In this document: positions 34,539 to 42,026 of the stretch, in pieces | How positions within the stretch are numbered: the first letter of the stretch is position 1 | How the letters are laid out: each line of letters opens with the position of its first letter | DNA from: Alphaproteobacteria bacterium | GTDB lineage: Bacteria; Pseudomonadota; Alphaproteobacteria; Rhodobacterales; Rhodobacteraceae | Assembly: GCA_030431825.1 (NCBI GenBank) | Contig: JAUIIJ010000036.1 | Span: 1-42,026, forward strand | Direction of reading: 5' to 3' | Length of the DNA: 42,026 nt | Program-made: the position numbers and the translations under genes | The notes under the pieces: model-generated | What the model saw: the letters and a program-made list of their open reading frames with translations, nothing else | Databases searched by the model: none | Told to the model about the DNA's origin: nothing

Positions 34539-36148
34539 TGGTGGGCTCCCCTCGCTTCTTTGCTGCCATTTCCCGTGCAGGTCCGTGCGGTCATCCAGTC
34601 GTTGATCGCCGCGATTTCATCCGCGCTCAGCCGCAGTCCCAGCTTGCTTCTGCGCCAGACCACGTCTTCGGCGGTGCACGCGAATTCCTTTTGCATCAGC
34701 CAGGACAATTCGGCCTCGGTCAACGTTGCGCCGAAATCCCGGCCCAGATCGCCTGCTTTGCCGGAGGTTCCCAGAATGAACCGCGCCTCGGTCCCATAGG
34801 CGCGCACCAGTCGCCGCGCCCAGAATTCGGTGAGAAAGGGATATGCAATCTTCAGGTCCGAAACCTGGGTGTCAAAACCAGTCACCGGAAAATCACCGCC
34901 CGGCAGCGGGGATCCGGCGGTCCAGGCGGGGGTGAGCCGACCCAATTGCGTGCCGATCCTGTCCATCGCGCTTTCGGCCAGACGACGATAGGTGGTGATC
35001 TTGCCGCCAAAGATGTTCAGGACGGGCGCGCCATTCGCGTCGACCTTGAGCGTATAGTCACGCGTCGCCGCCGTGGCGCTGCTGGCGCCGTCATCATAGA
35101 GCGGGCGCACCCCGGAATAGGTCCAGACGATATCTTCATCGCCGATATCGCATTTAAAATACTGATTGGCGAAATCGATCAGGTATTGCCGCTCTTCGGG
35201 CGTGCATTCGGGGGCTGTGTCCGGATCGTCGTGCTCGGCATCGGTGGTACCGATCAGGGTGAAGTCGGTTTCATAGGGAATCGCGAAGATGATCCGCCCG
35301 TCCGTGCCCTGAAAGAAATAACATTTGTCATGATCATAGAGCCTGCGCGTCACGATGTGCGAACCGCGCACCAGCCGCACACCTTCGGATGAGTTCAGCC
35401 GCGCGGTATTCTGGATCAACTCGCCAACCCACGGTCCACCCGCATTGACCAGCATCCTGGCGCGATGTTCGAGGATGTCGCCGGTCTGTGTATCTTCGGT
35501 CCGGATATGCCAGAACTCGCCGTCACGGTTGGCGGATGTTACCTTTGTGCGGGTCATGATCCGCGCTCCGCGCGCCGCGGCGTCACGGGCATTCAGCACC
35601 ACCAGCCGCGAATCTTCGACCCAGCAGTCGGAATATTCGAATGCCTTTTCGAAACGATCATCCAGTGGCGCGCCTTCTGGGGTTCCGTGCAGCTTCAGCG
35701 AGCTTGCACCGGGCAGGATTTCACGCCCGCCGAGATTGTCGTACATGAACAGGCCAAGTCGGATCAGCCATCGGGGACGCCGCCCACGCATCCAGGGCAT
35801 CACGATGCTCAGCAGTCGCGAAGTCGGAGTTTCCGATTCAAACCGCATGTCCTGATGATAGGGAATGACAAAGCGCATGGGCCAGCTGATATGCGGCATC
35901 GCGCGCAGCAGTGTTTCCCGCTCGATCAGGGCTTCGCGGACAAGGCGAAACTCGAAATACTCGAGATACCGCAACCCGCCGTGAAAAAGTTTGGTCGAAG
36001 CAGAGGACGTGGCGCTCGCCAGATCGTTCATCTCGGCCAGCGTGACCGAGAAACCGCGCCCCGACGCATCGCGCGCAATGCCGCAACCGTTGATGCCCCC
36101 GCCAATGATGAAGAGGTCGGTCACCTTGCTTGTCTGCTGATCCGCCAA
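34535..36148 (-). CDS. glpD: Glycerol-3-phosphate dehydrogenase (FAD, aerobic)
   Basis: 537 residues. The FAD motif FIIGGGINGCGIARDASGRG sits at the N-terminus, followed by SSASTKLFHGGLRYLE, a strong GlpD mark. GTTDAEHDDP and VWTYSGVRPLYDDG also fit, and the C-terminal DUF-type domain is complete. The enzyme oxidises glycerol 3-phosphate to dihydroxyacetone phosphate at the inner membrane and feeds electrons to ubiquinone. Translation appears to start at a TTG (36148), supported by GGGAGG 7 bases upstream. It is the first gene of the operon, and its stop overlaps glpS. Confidence 0.95.
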   Translation of the reverse strand: MADQQTSKVTDLFIIGGGINGCGIARDASGRGFSVTLAEMNDLASATSSASTKLFHGGLRYLEYFEFRLVREALIERETLLRAMPHISWPMRFVIPYHQDMRFESETPTSRLLSIVMPWMRGRRPRWLIRLGLFMYDNLGGREILPGASSLKLHGTPEGAPLDDRFEKAFEYSDCWVEDSRLVVLNARDAAARGARIMTRTKVTSANRDGEFWHIRTEDTQTGDILEHRARMLVNAGGPWVGELIQNTARLNSSEGVRLVRGSHIVTRRLYDHDKCYFFQGTDGRIIFAIPYETDFTLIGTTDAEHDDPDTAPECTPEERQYLIDFANQYFKCDIGDEDIVWTYSGVRPLYDDGASSATAATRDYTLKVDANGAPVLNIFGGKITTYRRLAESAMDRIGTQLGRLTPAWTAGSPLPGGDFPVTGFDTQVSDLKIAYPFLTEFWARRLVRAYGTEARFILGTSGKAGDLGRDFGATLTEAELSWLMQKEFACTAEDVVWRRSKLGLRLSADEIAAINDWMTARTCTGNGSKEARGAHQ

Positions 36149-36218
36149 ACGTCCCTCCCATGGCGCAAGCCGTGGCTGACTCTATGCCAAACGCCGCGCA
36201 TTTCGGCAACCGGATATT

Positions 36219-36238
36219 TTCGTTTTTGTTCGTTTTTG
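36219..36238 (+). promoter_or_regulatory. Tandem GlpR operator candidate, glpD side
   Basis: TTCGTTTTTG is repeated twice in direct tandem (36219-36228, 36229-36238), about 70 bases upstream of the glpD start. DeoR-family repressors commonly bind repeated TTTCGTTT-type elements, and a third copy in the other direction stands before glpR, so these are likely GlpR sites. Confidence 0.65.
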
Positions 36239-36397
36239 TGTAAACTACTGAAATTCCGATGATTCACCATGCGGGCAGCATGAAAATGGACAACTCAAGG
36301 TGGATATGTTGAAAAGACGCCTCGCGAATCTATGGCGTCGTGGCGCCTTTCCGATGTAAACTTGTCCTTGTATCAGAAAAATGTCATCATAACCGCG

Positions 36398-36407
36398 CAA
36401 AAACGAA
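36398..36407 (-). promoter_or_regulatory. GlpR operator candidate, glpR side
   Basis: CAAAAACGAA is the exact reverse complement of the TTCGTTTTTG repeat unit at 36219. It ends 7 bases before the glpR start codon, a place suited to autorepression. A weak promoter-like pair (TTGTCC, 17 bases, CATCAT) lies just upstream at about 36364-36392. Confidence 0.55.
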
Positions 36408-36414
36408 AGTTGAC

Positions 36415-37182
36415 ATGTCACAGACTTTTCGCCAGCCCGAAATCATTGAAATCGCCCGTCGTGATGGCAAGGTCACGGTTGAAGGACTGGCTGCGCATTT
36501 CGACGTCACGCTGCAGACCATCCGCCGCGACCTGACCGAACTGGCCGAGGCCGGTCGTCTCGAACGGGTGCATGGTGGCGCCGTGCTGCCGTCGGGCACG
36601 CACAATATCGGGTATGAAGAGCGCCGCTCGCTGAATGCGCCGGCCAAGACTGCCATCGCCAGTGCCTGTGCGGCGCGGGTGCCGAACAATATTTCGCTGT
36701 TTCTGAACATCGGGACCAGCACCGAGGCCGTGGCGCGGGCGTTGCGCGATCATCACAACCTGATGATCGTCACCAACAACATGAACGTGGCCAATATCCT
36801 GGCTCATAATCCGGATTGCGAGGTCATTGTGACCGGCGGGCATTTGCGCCGCTCGGATGGCGGGCTGGTCGGCAATCTCGCGTCCGATACCATCCGGCAG
36901 TTCAAGTTCGATCTCGCGGTGATCGGTTGTTCGGCGCTGGATGACGATGGCGACCTTCTGGATTTCGACATCCAGGAAGTCGCGGTGAGCCAGGCCATCA
37001 TCCGCCAGTCGCGGCGCACGTTTCTCGTTGCGGATCATTCCAAGTTCACGCGCAGCGCCCCGGCGCGCATCGCGTCGCTGGCAGAGATCGATACCTTCTT
37101 TACCGACAAGCGATTGCAGCCGGAGCTTGCCGAAAACTGTGAGGCCTGGGGCACAGACGTCGTTTTTCCGGAGGGGCGCTGA
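36415..37182 (+). CDS. glpR: DeoR-family repressor, probable GlpR
   Basis: 255 residues. The N-terminal helix-turn-helix is VTVEGLAAHFDVTLQTIRRD, followed by the DeoR family line LTELAEAGRLERVHGGA. The rest is the DeoR sensor domain (LFLNIGTSTEAVARAL, MIVTNNMNVA, IVTGGHLRRSDGGLVG, LVADHSKF), an ISOCOT fold that binds phosphorylated sugars; glycerol 3-phosphate is the expected ligand. It is divergent from the glycerol operon. I start at ATG 36415, where similarity begins; the ribosome binding site is weak. Confidence 0.9.
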   Translation: MSQTFRQPEIIEIARRDGKVTVEGLAAHFDVTLQTIRRDLTELAEAGRLERVHGGAVLPSGTHNIGYEERRSLNAPAKTAIASACAARVPNNISLFLNIGTSTEAVARALRDHHNLMIVTNNMNVANILAHNPDCEVIVTGGHLRRSDGGLVGNLASDTIRQFKFDLAVIGCSALDDDGDLLDFDIQEVAVSQAIIRQSRRTFLVADHSKFTRSAPARIASLAEIDTFFTDKRLQPELAENCEAWGTDVVFPEGR

Positions 37183-37197
37183 GACGATCGCTGCAGA

Positions 37198-37878
37198 TCA
37201 GTGTTGCGCCAGACAGTCCTGAAGCCGAAGTTTCTGTTGCCCCTCTGCGTCGAAATTCGCAGGGTCGAGCCAGCGTTGGTATCCCGCGTTCAGCGCTGGC
37301 CAATCCCCATCCAGGATCGCGAACCATGCGGTGTCGCGATTCCTGCCCTTGACGATCATGTGCTGTCGAAACACGCCCTCGGGTGCGAAACCAAAGCGCA
37401 GTGCGGCGGCCTTGGAGGGCAGGTTGTCATCGTTGCATTTCCATTCGAACCGACGATAGCCGAGGTCGTCGAACACATGCCGCATGAACAGGAACAGGGC
37501 TTCTGTCGCGCCGCGACGCCGGGACAGATCCGGGCCCCAATAGATGTTGCCGATTTCGATCACCCCGTTGTTCGCGTCCATGCGCATCAGGGTTTGCCGT
37601 CCGACCGCCCTGTCGGTTGCTGCGTCGATGACGGCGAAAAACAGCGGGTCCGCGCTCGCTTCCGCGCGCTTTGCCCAGGTCAGGAACTCTGCCTCATCGT
37701 GCGGCGGGTATTCCGGCAGCCAGCGAAACCGATCCCCGGCATCCGCCACCTGCGCCGCATGAAACAGGTCGCGACCGTGTCGCGCGCTCTCCAGCGGTTC
37801 CAGACGTACATATTGGCCCTTGATCACCCGCCTCTGCGGCAATGGGCGGGGGGTCCACGTGCTCAAGTCCCGGTTCAT
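37198..37878 (-). CDS. GNAT-family N-acetyltransferase (RimJ/RimL type)
   Basis: 226 residues. Wording matches the RimJ/RimL-like acetyltransferases: VRLEPLESARHGRDLFHAAQ, AVGRQTLMRMD, IEIGNIYWGPDLSRRRGATE (acetyl-CoA binding region), FEWKCNDDNLPSKAAALRFG, FAPEGVFRQHMIVKGRNRDT. Members acetylate N-termini of proteins or small molecules; the target here is unknown. It is convergent with glpR, 15 bases apart. Confidence 0.88.
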   Translation of the reverse strand: MNRDLSTWTPRPLPQRRVIKGQYVRLEPLESARHGRDLFHAAQVADAGDRFRWLPEYPPHDEAEFLTWAKRAEASADPLFFAVIDAATDRAVGRQTLMRMDANNGVIEIGNIYWGPDLSRRRGATEALFLFMRHVFDDLGYRRFEWKCNDDNLPSKAAALRFGFAPEGVFRQHMIVKGRNRDTAWFAILDGDWPALNAGYQRWLDPANFDAEGQQKLRLQDCLAQH

Positions 37879-37968
37879 GATCGCATCCTCGCTGGCAGCG
37901 TATTCACCCCTCCATGAACACCGTCCGGTAGGGTCAGGGCAAGGGCGCTGTGCCGCAATCCGAAAATC

Positions 37969-38919
37969 CTATGGTCCCGTTGTATTCCACCCTGCCTCTG
38001 CAAGTGCGTGTCGGTAAGAGGGGGTCACGCGCATCCGTTCAGTAACGCCTTTCTGCGCCAGGATGGCGTGCATCCGTTTCAACCGCCAGCAGGGCACGTG
38101 CATCACGAGGTGATGTTCCAGGTGGTAATTCACCCAATAGGGCGCGACGAACAGGCGTGCGACGGGGCCGGCCAGCGTCGTGCGCGTGTTCTGCAGCGGA
38201 TTGTCCGACACTTCCGTCGCGCCATGCTCCGCGATGTTGCGCACCCGCAGGACGAGTTGAAACCAGGTCAGATAGGGCAGCAGCCAGAATGCCAGGCCCC
38301 ACCACCAATCGCCGATGGCGCCGAACAGGACGATGATACCCAGAAAGACGGGCAGGGACTTGAACAGGTCGCGGGCCTTGAAAGCCTGCGCGAAGTCGTT
38401 CGAGGCCGCGCGAATCGCATCGTCGTCACCGGCCAGTCGAATCGACATCATGATCTGGCCCATAAGCTGCCTGTAACCGGTCTGGCCGGTCAAATCCCGG
38501 ATAAACTTGCGCTTCAACGAGGCACGCGTGGTCGGGAACTTGGAGGAGAGGACCAGATCGGGGTCCTTGTCGGTCTGGGTAAAGCGATGATGGGTCAGGT
38601 GATAATGCCGATAGGCGGCAAGTTCGGCGAGTATGGGCCGCCCACAGAGCCATTCGCCTGCCGCGTCGTTCAGCCGGCGCGAGCGGAACAGGGCATTATG
38701 CGCCGCTTCGTGCATCAGGATGGCGAGGCCCAACTGCCGCGAGCCGATAATCATGACGGCCAGAACAAGCGTCAGCGGGTTTGGCCAGACCGCGAACAGC
38801 ACAAGCGCCAACGCAATCGTGCCCCAGCAATGTATGACGAGCCAGGCGCCCATCAGGTCGGAGCGCTCCGCCAGCGGACGGATCTCGTCGGTGCTCAGGA
38901 ATGCCTTTCCGGGTGTCAT
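37969..38919 (-). CDS. Membrane fatty acid desaturase family protein
   Basis: 316 residues, integral membrane di-iron desaturase family. The three histidine boxes are HEAAH (70-74), HYHLTHH (105-111) and NYHLEHH near the C-terminus, spaced as expected, with hydrophobic helices around 25-70 and 180-215. The enzymes introduce double bonds or hydroxyls into lipids; hydroxylase or carotenoid-type activity cannot be excluded. GGAGGAT precedes the ATG at 38919. It stands alone between the GNAT gene and hemC. Confidence 0.88.
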   Translation of the reverse strand: MTPGKAFLSTDEIRPLAERSDLMGAWLVIHCWGTIALALVLFAVWPNPLTLVLAVMIIGSRQLGLAILMHEAAHNALFRSRRLNDAAGEWLCGRPILAELAAYRHYHLTHHRFTQTDKDPDLVLSSKFPTTRASLKRKFIRDLTGQTGYRQLMGQIMMSIRLAGDDDAIRAASNDFAQAFKARDLFKSLPVFLGIIVLFGAIGDWWWGLAFWLLPYLTWFQLVLRVRNIAEHGATEVSDNPLQNTRTTLAGPVARLFVAPYWVNYHLEHHLVMHVPCWRLKRMHAILAQKGVTERMRVTPSYRHALAEAGWNTTGP

Positions 38920-38992
38920 TGCAGGATCCTCCTGCAATACCGTTCCAGACGGTGCAAGCATCTGTCAATCGGGTCGCGGCGTCACCTTGGCC

Positions 38993-39937
38993 TTAGCGCC
39001 AGTCGAAAAAGCCCGCGCCGGCCTCTGCAAGCAGGGCCTCGGCCATTTTCCGCCCGGTTTCGGCCCCGTCCATGATGGCGCAGGTCTGTGCGTCATGAAG
39101 CCGTTCCGACCCGTCGGGGCGCAACACTTCTCCGCGCAGTCTCAGCGTGTCCCCGTCAAGCTCGGCCAGCCCGGCAATGGGTGTTTCGCAGGACCCGTCG
39201 AGTGCGGCAAGGAAGGCCCGCTCGGCTGCCAGGCGCTGCCCTGTGGGCGTGTCGTGAATCGCGGCCAGCATCTCGGCGGCGCGGGTGTCGAACGTGCGGC
39301 GTTCAATGCCGATAGCGCCCTGCGCGACGGCGGGCAGCATCGCGTTCTCGGGGATCGGTGTCGCGGGCACATCGTCGCGCTTCAACCGATTGAGCCCGGC
39401 CATCGCCAGGAAGGTGCAATCGGCAATCCCGTCATCCAGCTTGCGCAGGCGTGTCTGTACGTTGCCGCGAAACTCGACCACGTTCAGATCCGGCCGACGG
39501 TTGAGCAGTTGCGCCCTGCGCCGCAGGCTGGACGTGCCCACAGTCGCGCCGGCGTCGAGCTCTTCGATCGCGTGTTTCGTCGGGGAAACAAAGGCGTCGC
39601 GCACGTCTTCGCGCGGCAGGTAGGTATCGAGAATTAGCCCCGCCGGCTGTTCGACCGGCATATCCTTCATCGAGTGCACCGCGATGTCGATGCGGCCCTG
39701 CAGCAGGTCATCCTCGATCTCGCGCGTGAACAGGCCCTTGCCGCCGATTTCCTTGAGCGGCCGGTCCTGCACCGCATCGCCGGTGGTCTTGATCACGACG
39801 ATCTGGAATACCTCCTGCGGCAGGTCAAAGGCCGTGGCCAGCCGGTCGCGGGTTTCATAGGCCTGGGCAAGCGCCAGCGGGGATCCGCGGGTGCCGATGC
39901 GCAGCGGCGCGTCGAGTGTGGGAAGAGCGAGTGTCAT
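38993..39937 (-). CDS. hemC: Porphobilinogen deaminase (hydroxymethylbilane synthase)
   Basis: 314 residues. It links four porphobilinogen units into hydroxymethylbilane for heme and related tetrapyrroles. The N-terminal [42 protein letters not shown] and the arginine-rich [11 protein letters not shown] are all present. C250 in [10 protein letters not shown] should carry the dipyrromethane cofactor. AGAGAGGAC precedes the ATG. It is divergent from hemE across about 100 bases. Confidence 0.96.
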   Translation of the reverse strand: MTLALPTLDAPLRIGTRGSPLALAQAYETRDRLATAFDLPQEVFQIVVIKTTGDAVQDRPLKEIGGKGLFTREIEDDLLQGRIDIAVHSMKDMPVEQPAGLILDTYLPREDVRDAFVSPTKHAIEELDAGATVGTSSLRRRAQLLNRRPDLNVVEFRGNVQTRLRKLDDGIADCTFLAMAGLNRLKRDDVPATPIPENAMLPAVAQGAIGIERRTFDTRAAEMLAAIHDTPTGQRLAAERAFLAALDGSCETPIAGLAELDGDTLRLRGEVLRPDGSERLHDAQTCAIMDGAETGRKMAEALLAEAGAGFFDWR

Positions 39938-40039
39938 GTCCTCTCTTTAGTCGCGTCATATTGGCCTTACAAGCGGTCGGGCTTGACATTGCCCCCGCCA
40001 GACAGGACGCATGGCGCGGACATGAACCGGGAGATCAGC

Positions 40040-41077
40040 ATGGGCGAGACCAAGAAGATGTTGCGCGCCTTGGCGGGCGAAACTCAGGCGGTGCCGCCGA
40101 TCTGGATGATGCGCCAGGCGGGACGGTATCTGCCGGAATACCGGGCCACCCGCGCCAAGGCCGGGGATTTCCTGTCTTTATGCTATAACAGCGAACTCGC
40201 GGCCGAGGTCACGCTGCAACCGATCCGCCGCTATGGATTCGATGCCGCGATCCTATTTGCCGACATCCTGCTGGTGCCACAGGCGCTCGGCGCGGACCTG
40301 TGGTTTGTCACGGGCGAGGGGCCGCGCCTGTCCACGGTGACACAGCAGCGCGATTTCGATGCGCTCAAGCCGGCCGACGCGATTCACGATACGCTTGCGC
40401 CGGTCTATGACACCCTGCGCATCCTGACCGGCGCGCTGCCGTCAGAGACCACGCTGATCGGTTTTGCCGGTGCTCCGTGGACGGTGGCGACATACATGAT
40501 CGCCGGTCGCGGCACGCCTGATCAGGGCCCGGCCCATGCGCTGCGAGAGGAAAACAACGCCCTGTTCGAAGCTCTGCTCGACCGCATCACCGATGCCACC
40601 ATCGACTATCTGTCCATGCAGATCGAGGCGGGCGCCGAGGTCGTCAAGATTTTCGACAGTTGGGCCGGATCGCTGCAGGGCGATGCGTTCGAAAAATACG
40701 CGCTCGATCCTTGCCGCCGCATCACCGCCGCTCTCAAACAGAAACATCCAACCTTGCCCGTCATCGGTTTCCCGCGAGAAGCAGGCGCGCAGTATGTCGG
40801 GTTCGCCCGCAAGACCGGCGTCGATTGCGTGGCGCTGGACAATTCCGTCGATCCCGAATGGGCCGCCGCGAATGTTCAGGTCGATGGCTGTGTGCAGGGC
40901 AATCTCGCCTCGTCGCACATGGTCACCGGCGGGCAGGCACTGGTGGATGACACGCGGGCCATCGTGCGGGCATTTTCCGGCGGGCCGCACATCTTCAATC
41001 TCGGACACGGCATTACGCCCGACGCGGATCCGGACAACGTACAACTGATGATCGACACGGTGCGAAACGGCGCATAG
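40040..41077 (+). CDS. hemE: Uroporphyrinogen decarboxylase
   Basis: 345 residues. It decarboxylates the four acetate arms of uroporphyrinogen III to give coproporphyrinogen III. The substrate-binding motif [14 protein letters not shown] (R25, R29) opens the protein, followed by the aspartate site in [11 protein letters not shown], then [14 protein letters not shown] and FDSWAG. The start at ATG 40040 is favoured by GGGAG 6 bases upstream; an in-frame ATG at 40022 adds six residues. A TTGACA at 39983 in the hemC-hemE gap may be its -35 box, though no clear -10 follows. Confidence 0.96.
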   Translation: MGETKKMLRALAGETQAVPPIWMMRQAGRYLPEYRATRAKAGDFLSLCYNSELAAEVTLQPIRRYGFDAAILFADILLVPQALGADLWFVTGEGPRLSTVTQQRDFDALKPADAIHDTLAPVYDTLRILTGALPSETTLIGFAGAPWTVATYMIAGRGTPDQGPAHALREENNALFEALLDRITDATIDYLSMQIEAGAEVVKIFDSWAGSLQGDAFEKYALDPCRRITAALKQKHPTLPVIGFPREAGAQYVGFARKTGVDCVALDNSVDPEWAAANVQVDGCVQGNLASSHMVTGGQALVDDTRAIVRAFSGGPHIFNLGHGITPDADPDNVQLMIDTVRNGA

Positions 41078-41085
41078 CGCCGCCG

Positions 41086-41820
41086 TCAGTCAAGCCGCCG
41101 CACCTGGATCTGGTTTCCTTCGCCGCGTCTCGTCTCGAAAACCTTCAATGTCGCGATCAGGTCGCTGAGTTTGCGTTTGCCATAGCTGCGGGTGTCAAAG
41201 TCCGGGTTGGCGGCGGTGATATACTGGCCGATCTGGCCCAGTGTGAACCATTCATCGTCCTGATCGATCGCATCCATCGCCCGGATGACCAGCTTGACCG
41301 GATCGTCCAGCGTGGCGGGGGCATCGGCGGGCCCGTCTGTCCTTGTCTGTTTCGGCTTGGGTTTTTGCATGTCGGCAATCAGGTTCTCGACATATATGAA
41401 CCGCTTGCAGGCCTTGACGAACGCGGCCGGGGTCTTGCGCATGCCCATGCCGAACACGTCGAGCCCCTGTTCGCGAATGCGACTGGCCAGGCGGGTGAAG
41501 TCGCTGTCCGACGAGATGAGGACAAAACCGTCGAACCGCCCGGAATGCAGGATATCCATCGCGTCGATCACCAGTGCGATATCGCTGGCATTCTTGCCTG
41601 TCGTGTTGGCGAATTGCTGGTGCGGAACGATCGCGAGCGCCGCCAGCTTGTCCTTGGTCCAGCCTTGCGGGCCGCCCCCGGCAAAGTCGCCATAGATGCG
41701 CCGGATGCTGGCTTCGCCCAGCGAGGCGATCTCTTCGAACATCGCTTCGGCATATTTCGCCGAGATATTATCGGCGTCTATCAGAACCGCCAGAAGCGGT
41801 GGTTTCTGTGTGTTTGCCAT
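41086..41820 (-). CDS. NYN-domain (LabA/DUF88-like) protein with LOTUS/OST-HTH domain
   Basis: 244 residues. The NYN domain (about 8-150) is PIN-like, with acidic positions in VLIDADNIS, SDIALVIDAMDIL and ISSDSDFTRLASRIRE, a metal-dependent RNase-type site. A basic linker rich in Lys/Gln/Pro follows, then a C-terminal OST-HTH/LOTUS-type domain (about 170-244; LVIRAMDAIDQDDEWFTLGQ, SYGKRKLSDLIATL), thought to bind RNA. The start at 41820 is where similarity begins. It is convergent with hemE, 8 bases apart. Together the domains suggest RNA cleavage or surveillance; the substrate is unknown. Confidence 0.85.
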   Translation of the reverse strand: MANTQKPPLLAVLIDADNISAKYAEAMFEEIASLGEASIRRIYGDFAGGGPQGWTKDKLAALAIVPHQQFANTTGKNASDIALVIDAMDILHSGRFDGFVLISSDSDFTRLASRIREQGLDVFGMGMRKTPAAFVKACKRFIYVENLIADMQKPKPKQTRTDGPADAPATLDDPVKLVIRAMDAIDQDDEWFTLGQIGQYITAANPDFDTRSYGKRKLSDLIATLKVFETRRGEGNQIQVRRLD

Positions 41821-41854
41821 ACCCGAAATAGCTCCGTCTGCGCACATGGTCCGC

Positions 41855-41888
41855 CCGCAAGCCCCGCGCCGATTGGCCGGGCTTGCGG
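41855..41888 (-). terminator. Inverted repeat after the alcohol dehydrogenase gene
   Basis: CCGCAAGCCC (41855-41864) pairs perfectly with GGGCTTGCGG (41879-41888) around a 14-base loop, 11 bases downstream of the minus-strand stop at 41900. It lacks a T-run, so it may be a weak or Rho-aided terminator or an mRNA 3'-end stabiliser. Confidence 0.45.
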
Positions 41889-41899
41889 TTCCGTGCCGG

Positions 41900-42026
41900 T
41901 CAAAACTCGACGACGGCTCTGATTGATTTTCCCTCGTGCATGAGGTCGAAGCCCTTGTTGATGTCCTCGAGGCCCATCTTGTGGGTGATCATGGGGTCGA
42001 TCTCGATCTTTCCGTCCATGTACCAG
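41900..42026 (-). CDS. Class III alcohol dehydrogenase / S-(hydroxymethyl)glutathione dehydrogenase, C-terminus (partial)
   Basis: The last 41 residues are in the window: WYMDGKIEIDPMITHKMGLE followed by DINKGFDLMHEGKSIRAVVEF and the stop. This is the characteristic C-terminal tail of zinc-dependent class III alcohol dehydrogenases (FrmA/AdhC/AdhI), which oxidise the glutathione adduct of formaldehyde with NAD. The catalytic zinc ligands lie outside the window. Confidence 0.88.
   Translation of the reverse strand, partial: WYMDGKIEIDPMITHKMGLEDINKGFDLMHEGKSIRAVVEF

Noticed and set aside
32292..34799. Long plus-strand frames across glpS and glpT
   Set aside because: Antisense to two ATPases with full Walker motifs.
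1..42026. tRNA, rRNA, CRISPR array, phage structural genes or defence system
   Set aside because: Looked for by eye on both strands; no cloverleaf-like sequence, spaced repeats or related protein families were seen.

Overview
The window looks like chromosomal DNA of a marine-type alphaproteobacterium, most likely Rhodobacteraceae (Roseobacter group). This is inferred from GC-rich, densely packed genes and from family resemblance: a CenR-type regulator, an amidase/aminotransferase/ftsK/lolA neighbourhood, a rhizobial-type glycerol ABC operon and divergent hemC/hemE. No tRNA, rRNA, CRISPR array or prophage was seen.

Layout. (1) 1-4226 is a decayed accessory segment: the end of an IS3-family element (IS407-like tip) inserted in a tyrosine-recombinase gene, an intact alpha/beta hydrolase, a gene remnant, a broken IS66-family element and about 600 bp with nothing recognisable. 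(2) 4228-11138 holds housekeeping and stress genes: clpB behind a heat-shock-type promoter and before a strong terminator, a CenR-like response regulator, a well-formed candidate small RNA, xthA behind an 18-bp palindrome, then a thioredoxin-TPR chaperone, a Lon N-domain protein, a Trm112-like protein and a small unknown. (3) 11151-20763 holds a UbiH-type monooxygenase (minus), then amidase, DapC-like aminotransferase, ftsK, a secreted M10 metalloprotease, lolA, and a convergent SLT lipoprotein. (4) 21003-26526 holds hspQ, a gamma-glutamyltransferase, an RsbV/RsbW-type pair, a thiolase and an HPP-CBS membrane protein.

(5) 26619-37182 is the main functional block: a nine-gene minus-strand operon for glycerol uptake and catabolism (glpD-glpS-glpT-glpP-glpQ-SH3 protein-glpU-glpV-glpK) with a divergent DeoR-type glpR. 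ABC import brings glycerol in, GlpK phosphorylates it, GlpD oxidises the product, and GlpR presumably represses. Copies of a TTCGTTTTTG element lie in the glpR-glpD gap and a near copy lies before glpK. The two ATPases have complementary defects: GlpS lacks the H-loop histidine and GlpT lacks the LSGGQ signature, predicting one normal and one degenerate ATP site. (6) 37198-42026 holds a GNAT acetyltransferase, a fatty acid desaturase, hemC, hemE, a NYN-LOTUS protein and the C-terminus of a class III alcohol dehydrogenase.

No clearly new defence or mobile system was found. The best leads are the asymmetric glycerol transporter ATPases, the glp operator set with an intra-operon hairpin, the candidate sRNA after cenR, the palindrome before xthA, and the metalloprotease between ftsK and lolA.
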